Shown here in pieces: positions 58,514 to 64,000 of a stretch of 64,000 nucleotides of DNA (position 1 is its first letter; each line of letters begins with the position of its first letter). A program made the translations under genes and the position numbers. The stretch is from contig NKIQ01000014.1 of assembly GCA_002256005.1 (NCBI GenBank), forward strand, positions 1-64,000, given 5' to 3'. Below the pieces are notes generated by a model. It saw only the letters and a program-made list of their open reading frames with translations. It made no database searches and was not told the DNA's origin. The DNA is from Alphaproteobacteria bacterium PA4. GTDB lineage: Bacteria > Pseudomonadota > Alphaproteobacteria > Sphingomonadales > Sphingomonadaceae.

Positions 58514-61500
58514 ATGCGCACATCCATCCTGGCCGGCGTGTCATCGCTGGCGCTGATCGCCATTCCCGCTTTCGCACAGACCCCGGCTCCGGCCACCGCA
58601 TCGGCGCCGGCCACCAAGACCGCAGCGGCCGACGCTGCGGCCGAAGACCAGGGCGAAATGGTCGTCGTCACCGGCTCGCGCATCGCGCGTGCCAAGCTCG
58701 ATTCCGCCGTGCCGGTCACCTCGCTGACCCGCCAGGAACTGACCATCAACGGTGAAGTCAACATCGGTGACCAGATCACCCAGCTGCCGGCCTTCCGCAA
58801 CAGCTTCGGCACCCAGAACTCGGGCGGCGCCATCGGCACCGCCGGTCTGAACATCCTCGATCTGCGCGGGCAAGGCACCGGCCGCACCCTGGTGGTGCAG
58901 AACGGCCGCCGTCACGTCACCTCGCAGCCGGGCACCAGCACCGTCGACACCAGCACCATCCCGAACGCCCTGGTCGAGCGCGTCGACATCGTCACCGGCG
59001 CCAATTCGGCCGTTTACGGTTCGGACGCCATCGCCGGGGTCGTCAACTTCATCCTGAAGAAGGATTATGAAGGCATCGCCCTCGACGGCCAGACCGGCCT
59101 GTCGTCGCGCGGTGACCGCCCGACCTATTTCCTCAGCGGCACCTACGGCAAGAACTTCGCTGATGGTCGCGGCAACATCGCCGTCAACGCCGAATTCTCG
59201 CAGCAGAACCCGCTGTATTTCAGCCAGCGCGAAGACTTCGCCGGCGCCTTCACCGGCCGCTCGCAGTTCCAGCTGACCCAGGACACTTCGGTGTCCGGCC
59301 CGAACCGCACGCCGGAACCGGCCGCCGGTGACGGCATCTTCGACACCACCTTCCTGCGTGGTATCAAGAACATGGGCATTTCGACCGGCGGTGCCATCAC
59401 TTTCACCTGCCCCACCCCGACGGCCACCAACGCCGCGCGTGTGGCGCTGAACTGCTCGGGTCTGTTCACCTCGACCGGCGCCCAGCTTGGCAACGTCTTC
59501 GTGTTCCAGCCCGATGGCTCGCTGGTGAAGAACGTCGTCACCCAGGATTTCCGCACCGTCGGTTCGGGCAACGGCCAGGGCGGCCAGGGTTCGACGCTGC
59601 GCGAAGTCGGCCAGCTGTCGACCGGCACCACGCGCTATGCCGGCAACATCCTGGCGCATTACGAATTCAGCCCGGCCTTTGAAGTGTTCGCAGAAGGCAA
59701 GTTCGTGCGCACCGAATCCGTGCAGGAAGGCCAGCCGACCTTCTCGTCGGGCGCCCTGAACCCGGTGCTGAGCATCAACAACCCGTTCCTCACCACCCAG
59801 GCGCGTGACACGCTGGTCACCGCACTGGCGCCTGGCGCCACGGGTTTCCAGATCCAGCGCTTCAACATCGATTTCGCCGGCCGCGGTGAAAACCACAGCC
59901 GCGACCTGTATCGCATCGTCGCCGGCGTCCAGGGCAATTTCCTCGACACCTGGCACTATGAACTGGCCTTCAACTATGGCCGGGTCGACACCTATTACGA
60001 GACCAAGGGCAACGTGAACCTCGCCAAGTTCACCAACTCGGTGAACGCGGTGCGCAACACCGCCGGCAACATCGTCTGCGCGATCAACAACGACGCGATC
60101 ACCACCAACGACGATCCGGCCTGCGTCCCCGTCAATCTGTTCGGTCTCGGCGCCCCCAGCCAGGGTGCGCTCGACTATTTCGGCTACACCTCGAGCCGCA
60201 AGCAGAACTCCAGCCAGTACAACGTCGTCGGCTTCGTGTCGGGCGACTCGGAAAAGCTGTTCAGCCTGCCCGGCGGTCCGGTCGGTTTCTCGATCGGTGG
60301 CGAATGGCGGCGTGAAACCAGCTATTCGGAATTCGATGCCTTCACCCGCGGTGGCGGCACCTTCCTGAACTCCATCGCCATCTTCGATCCGCCGGCGCTG
60401 GAAGTGAAGGAAGTCTTCGGCGAACTTCGCCTGCCGATCGTCAAGGATGTGTTCCTGCTGAAGGAACTGACCGTTGAAGGCGCCGCGCGTTATTCCGATT
60501 ACAATTCGGGCAACACCGGTTCGACCTTTGCCTGGAACGCCGACGTCGTCTGGTCGCCGGTCGAGGATCTGCGCATCCGCGCCGGTTACGGTCGCGCCGT
60601 GCGTGCGCCGACGCAGAGCCAGCTCTACTCGGCCCAGAGCCAGACCTTCCTCAACGGTCTGGTCGATCCCTGCGGCCAGCAGAACATCAACAACAACCCG
60701 AACCGCGTGAAGAACTGCGCTGCCGCCGGCGTGCCGACGACCCAGACCTTTAACGGCATCACCGAACCCTTCACCAACCGTGCAGCCTCGGGCATTTCGG
60801 GTCTCAACGGCGGCAACCCGCTGCTGAGCGAGGAAACCTCGAACAGCTACACCGTCGGTGCCGTGTTCACGCCGCGCGCCGTGCCGGGCCTGATCCTGTC
60901 GGTCGATTACTACAACATCGAACTGAAGAACGCGATCAACACGGTCGGTGCCCAGACGATCATCAACCAGTGCTATGACAGCCCGGATGGCATCGACAAC
61001 ACCTTCTGCAAGGCCATCACCCGCAACCCGAACGGCACCTTTGCCGGCCAGCAGAACGTTCTGCACGGCGGTGGTCAGGTCGACTTCCCGGTCACCGGCA
61101 ATGGTTCGTCCTTCATCCAGGGCGCCTTCAACTATGCCAAGCAGAAGACCTCGGGCATCGACTTCGACCTGACCTATGCGACGAAGTTCAGCACCGACTG
61201 GTCGATCAACGTCCGCGCCATCGTGTCGTACATCATCGAGCGCAACTTCTTCACCTCGATCACCGAGCCGGGCCGCATCACCCAGGCCAAGCTGGCACTG
61301 GGCGACCCGGAATGGGCTGGCCAGCTGCGCATCAACCTGGGCTGGAAGGACTTCGACCTGGGCAGCAACTTCCGCTACATCGGCAAGATGACGGTGGGTG
61401 CCTATGAAGCCCAGAACAGCGTCCAGGGTCGTCCGCCGACCAACCTCGACCAGTTCCCGGTGGTCTACTACCCGGACCGCGTCTACACCGACCTGCGTCT

Positions 61501-61654
61501 GAGCTATAAGATCGATGCGTCGAAGCGCGTCTATGTCGGCGTCGACAATCTGTTCGACCTGCTGCCGCCCTATGACCTGACCGGTCTCGGCGACGGCGCC
61601 ATCTACACCAACACCGGCCGCTTCTTCTATGGCGGCTTCTCGGTGAAGTTCTGA
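58514..61654 (+). CDS. TonB-dependent receptor (large, outer membrane)
   Basis: Signal peptide; VVVTGSRIARAKLDSAVPVTSLTRQEL; NSAVYGSDAIAGVVNFILKKDYEG; C-terminal FSVKF. Confidence 0.95.
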   Translation: MRTSILAGVSSLALIAIPAFAQTPAPATASAPATKTAAADAAAEDQGEMVVVTGSRIARAKLDSAVPVTSLTRQELTINGEVNIGDQITQLPAFRNSFGTQNSGGAIGTAGLNILDLRGQGTGRTLVVQNGRRHVTSQPGTSTVDTSTIPNALVERVDIVTGANSAVYGSDAIAGVVNFILKKDYEGIALDGQTGLSSRGDRPTYFLSGTYGKNFADGRGNIAVNAEFSQQNPLYFSQREDFAGAFTGRSQFQLTQDTSVSGPNRTPEPAAGDGIFDTTFLRGIKNMGISTGGAITFTCPTPTATNAARVALNCSGLFTSTGAQLGNVFVFQPDGSLVKNVVTQDFRTVGSGNGQGGQGSTLREVGQLSTGTTRYAGNILAHYEFSPAFEVFAEGKFVRTESVQEGQPTFSSGALNPVLSINNPFLTTQARDTLVTALAPGATGFQIQRFNIDFAGRGENHSRDLYRIVAGVQGNFLDTWHYELAFNYGRVDTYYETKGNVNLAKFTNSVNAVRNTAGNIVCAINNDAITTNDDPACVPVNLFGLGAPSQGALDYFGYTSSRKQNSSQYNVVGFVSGDSEKLFSLPGGPVGFSIGGEWRRETSYSEFDAFTRGGGTFLNSIAIFDPPALEVKEVFGELRLPIVKDVFLLKELTVEGAARYSDYNSGNTGSTFAWNADVVWSPVEDLRIRAGYGRAVRAPTQSQLYSAQSQTFLNGLVDPCGQQNINNNPNRVKNCAAAGVPTTQTFNGITEPFTNRAASGISGLNGGNPLLSEETSNSYTVGAVFTPRAVPGLILSVDYYNIELKNAINTVGAQTIINQCYDSPDGIDNTFCKAITRNPNGTFAGQQNVLHGGGQVDFPVTGNGSSFIQGAFNYAKQKTSGIDFDLTYATKFSTDWSINVRAIVSYIIERNFFTSITEPGRITQAKLALGDPEWAGQLRINLGWKDFDLGSNFRYIGKMTVGAYEAQNSVQGRPPTNLDQFPVVYYPDRVYTDLRLSYKIDASKRVYVGVDNLFDLLPPYDLTGLGDGAIYTNTGRFFYGGFSVKF

Positions 61655-61685
61655 TCGCTGCGGCGGTCATCTGACCAATGTTGAA

Positions 61686-61714
61686 GGGGCCGGTCGCAAG
61701 ACCGGCCCCTTTTT
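61686..61714 (+). terminator. Rho-independent terminator
   Basis: GGGGCCGGTC-GCAA-GACCGGCCCC-TTTTT just after the TonB receptor stop. Confidence 0.92.
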
Positions 61715-61786
61715 CATATGGGCACGCCGGCATGCCAATGGCGGCAAAGGCTGGACTTGCGCGCCGCTTGGTCGCAAGTGATGGCG

Positions 61787-62920
61787 ATGAGACCCCCCAG
61801 AAAGACCGGCGGCAATGATCGCCGCCCCCCCGGCGACGGCGACCGCCCTGCCCGTCCGTCCGCGCGCCCCGGCCCGCGTCGCGACGGGAGCAGCCGCCCC
61901 GCCCCGCCGCGCGCCCAGGACGAGGCGCTGTTCACCTCGCGCCGCGATGCCGAAAGCCGCGATGCCGCCACGCCGGCCACGGGTGAACGCCGTCGCCATA
62001 TCCCCGGCGGCCGCCTGCCCAAGATCCCCAACAGCGCCCCGAAGGCCGTGCCGCGGCCGCCGCGCTCGGGTGACCGCAAACCGCGCACCCCGGCCGCGTT
62101 CAGCGACCTGCCCGCACCACCCACCGGCCGTCGCGGCCGTGGCGAGGCCCGCGCCGCCGCCCGCGCCGCCGAGAAGTCCGGAAAAGCGGTGCCCGTCGAG
62201 CCGCAGCGCATCGCCAAATTGCTGGCCCGCGCCGGCATCGGATCGCGCCGCGACATCGAACGCATGATCGCCGAGGGCAAGGTGGCGCTGAACGGCAGCG
62301 TGCTGGCGACGCCAGCCACCATCGTCGCCAGCCTGGATGGCATCACCGTCGAAGGCCAGCCGGTGGCGGCGCTGGAACCGTCGCGGCTGTTCCGCTTCCA
62401 CAAGCCGGCCGGATTCCTCACCACGGCGCGCGACCCCGGCGGCCGCCCGACGATCATGGATATCCTGCCGCCCGGCCTGCCGCGCGTCGTGCCGGTCGGC
62501 CGGCTCGACATGAACACCGAAGGCCTGTTGCTGCTGACCACCGACGGCGCCCTGAAACGCGCGCTGGAACTGCCGACCAGCGGCGTGCCGCGGCGCTATC
62601 GCGTGCGTGCCTATGGCGAAATCGGGCAACAGGCGGTGGAATCGCTGATCGAGGGCCTGACCATCGACGGCATGCGCTATGGCCCCATCGATGCCGAGAT
62701 CGAGCGCCGCACCGGGCGCAATCTGTGGCTGTCGATCACGCTGACCGAAGGCAAGAACCGCGAAATCCGCCGCGTGCTGGAATTCCTGGGCCTGCAGGTC
62801 TCGCGGCTGATCCGCGTCGCCTATGGCCCCATCGAGCTGGGCGATCTGCCGCCGCGCGACGCCGATGAAGTGCCGGACGGCGTCGTCGCCTCGCTGCGCA
62901 AGTCGCTGGCGCGGGCCTGA
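61787..62920 (+). CDS. RsuA/RluB-family pseudouridine synthase
   Basis: S4-like RIAKLLARAGIGSRRDIERMIAEGKVALNG; PVGRLDMNTEGLLLLTTDG; GKNREIRRVLEFLGLQVSRLIRVAYGP. Confidence 0.93.
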   Translation: MRPPRKTGGNDRRPPGDGDRPARPSARPGPRRDGSSRPAPPRAQDEALFTSRRDAESRDAATPATGERRRHIPGGRLPKIPNSAPKAVPRPPRSGDRKPRTPAAFSDLPAPPTGRRGRGEARAAARAAEKSGKAVPVEPQRIAKLLARAGIGSRRDIERMIAEGKVALNGSVLATPATIVASLDGITVEGQPVAALEPSRLFRFHKPAGFLTTARDPGGRPTIMDILPPGLPRVVPVGRLDMNTEGLLLLTTDGALKRALELPTSGVPRRYRVRAYGEIGQQAVESLIEGLTIDGMRYGPIDAEIERRTGRNLWLSITLTEGKNREIRRVLEFLGLQVSRLIRVAYGPIELGDLPPRDADEVPDGVVASLRKSLARA

Positions 62921-62943
62921 CAACCGGCGCGTCGGAATCCCCC

Positions 62944-63504
62944 ATGCGGATCATATCCGGACAATGGCGCGGCCGCGCGCTGATCGCCCCCGCGGGCGAC
63001 GCCACCCGCCCCACCGCCGACCGCGTGCGCGAGGCGCTGTTCTCCATGCTGGCCAGCCGGCTCGGCAGCCTCGAAGGCCTGCGCGTGCTCGACGGCTTTG
63101 CCGGCACCGGCGCGCTGGGGCTGGAGGCGCTGTCGCGCGGCGCAGCCCATGGCGTCTTCGTCGACAGCAACGCCGAGGCGGTGCGCGCCCTGAAGGCCAA
63201 TATCGCCAAATTGGGTGCGAACGCCGAGGTCATCGCCGCACCGCTGGAGAGCATCGGCCAGGCGCGGACGCCCTGCGACCTGATCCTGCTCGATCCGCCC
63301 TATGGCCAGGGGCTGGCCGAAATGGCTTTGAAGCGCCTCACGGAGCGCGGCTGGATCGCCCCGCACGCGCTGATTTCCGTGGAAGCGGCGCGCAAGGATG
63401 CGCTCGCCACCGATCTCGAAGTGTTGGCAGTGCGCGACCATGGCAAGGCGCGGCTGCATCTGTTGCGCGCCGGCGGCGGGGCGGCTGACATACTGAAGCT
63501 GTAG
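62944..63504 (+). CDS. rsmD: 16S rRNA (guanine(966)-N(2))-methyltransferase RsmD
   Basis: MRIISGQWRGRALIAP; RPTADRVREALFSML; LDGFAGTGALGLEALSRGA; LILLDPPYG. Confidence 0.94.
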   Translation: MRIISGQWRGRALIAPAGDATRPTADRVREALFSMLASRLGSLEGLRVLDGFAGTGALGLEALSRGAAHGVFVDSNAEAVRALKANIAKLGANAEVIAAPLESIGQARTPCDLILLDPPYGQGLAEMALKRLTERGWIAPHALISVEAARKDALATDLEVLAVRDHGKARLHLLRAGGGAADILKL

Positions 63505-63511
63505 AGAAAAA

Positions 63512-63634
63512 GCCTCCGGCGGCTGGGGCCTCAGGCCCCAGACCCCATCCGTTGGTATAGCCCGCGGGTAACTTCATGTTTTTTAGTATAAAATCGATTG
63601 GGGTCTGGGGCCTACGGCCCCAGCCGCCGGAGGC
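63512..63634. repeat. Nested inverted-repeat element (35-nt arms, each itself palindromic) between convergent genes
   Basis: Arms 63512-63546 and 63600-63634 complementary at 33/35; each arm holds CTGGGGCC..GGCCCCAG. Confidence 0.88.
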
Positions 63635-63669
63635 AATGCCTGGGCACCCTGACGGCTTCTGCCCGTGCC

Positions 63670-64000
63670 CTATAAAAACGTCACATGCCCCATCTTGCGG
63701 CCGGGCTTGACCTCGCTCTTGCCGTAGAGGTGCAGATGGGCGCGCCCATCGGCGAGCAGTTTCGCCCAGTCATGAACATCCTCGCCGAGCAGGTTGCGCA
63801 TCAGCACCTCGGGCGCGGTCAGCGCCGTGGAGCCGAGCGGCAGGCCGCAGACGGCGCGGATATGGTTTTCGAACTGCGAGGCACGCGTGCCCTCGATCGT
63901 CCAATGGCCGCTGTTGTGGACGCGCGGTGCCATTTCGTTGAAGCGCGGGCCATCCGGCGTTGCGAAGAACTCCAGCGTCAGCACGCCGACATGGTCGAGC
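63670..64000 (-). CDS. purK: 5-(carboxyamino)imidazole ribonucleotide synthase, C-terminal part (truncated by window edge)
   Basis: VLTLEFFATPDGPRFNEMAPRVHNSGHWTIEGTRASQFENHIRAVCGLPLGS. Confidence 0.92.
   Translation of the reverse strand, partial: LDHVGVLTLEFFATPDGPRFNEMAPRVHNSGHWTIEGTRASQFENHIRAVCGLPLGSTALTAPEVLMRNLLGEDVHDWAKLLADGRAHLHLYGKSEVKPGRKMGHVTFL

Noticed and set aside
58541-61066. 841-aa minus-strand ORF opposite the large TonB receptor
   Set aside because: Antisense artefact; no signal peptide or domain, and the receptor is unambiguous

Overview
GC-rich chromosomal window with sphingomonad-type alphaproteobacterial gene content (inferred from gene content only). The left ~23 kb is mostly housekeeping: partial gap, tkt, zapA, a 6S RNA-like locus, 5-formyl-THF cyclo-ligase, chorismate mutase, tRNA-Asp, tesB, an Nramp transporter, a DctA-type symporter, ppc, and a NodT/HlyD/DUF2955 efflux operon. 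About 23.2-58.2 kb is an accessory-looking block. It holds a MacAB-TolC type efflux operon with its own two-component system, a TonB receptor + ABC ATPase + two DUF3526 permeases operon, a TetR-controlled RND system, an S8 protease with a 36-aa membrane peptide ORF, a HELGH protein behind tandem BlaI-like operators, an oxygenase/Ada pair, and several redox enzymes and regulators. The right edge carries tRNA-Leu, a large TonB receptor, a pseudouridine synthase, rsmD and partial purK. The most interesting items are: the TonB/DUF3526 ABC operon; tandem GACTACA-NN-TGTAGTC operators before an orphan HELGH protein; a shared TATGSYGATTGCCATA-type operator linking a TetR gene to a tautomerase/ADH operon; a ~50 bp repeated promoter-region sequence shared by the MacAB operon and the neighbouring metalloprotease; the 36-aa ORF missed by the ORF track; a metalloprotease with no stop codon where its domain should end; and several long palindromes. 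No CRISPR array, rRNA, transposase or integrase was seen. All family calls come from reading motifs, without database searches.
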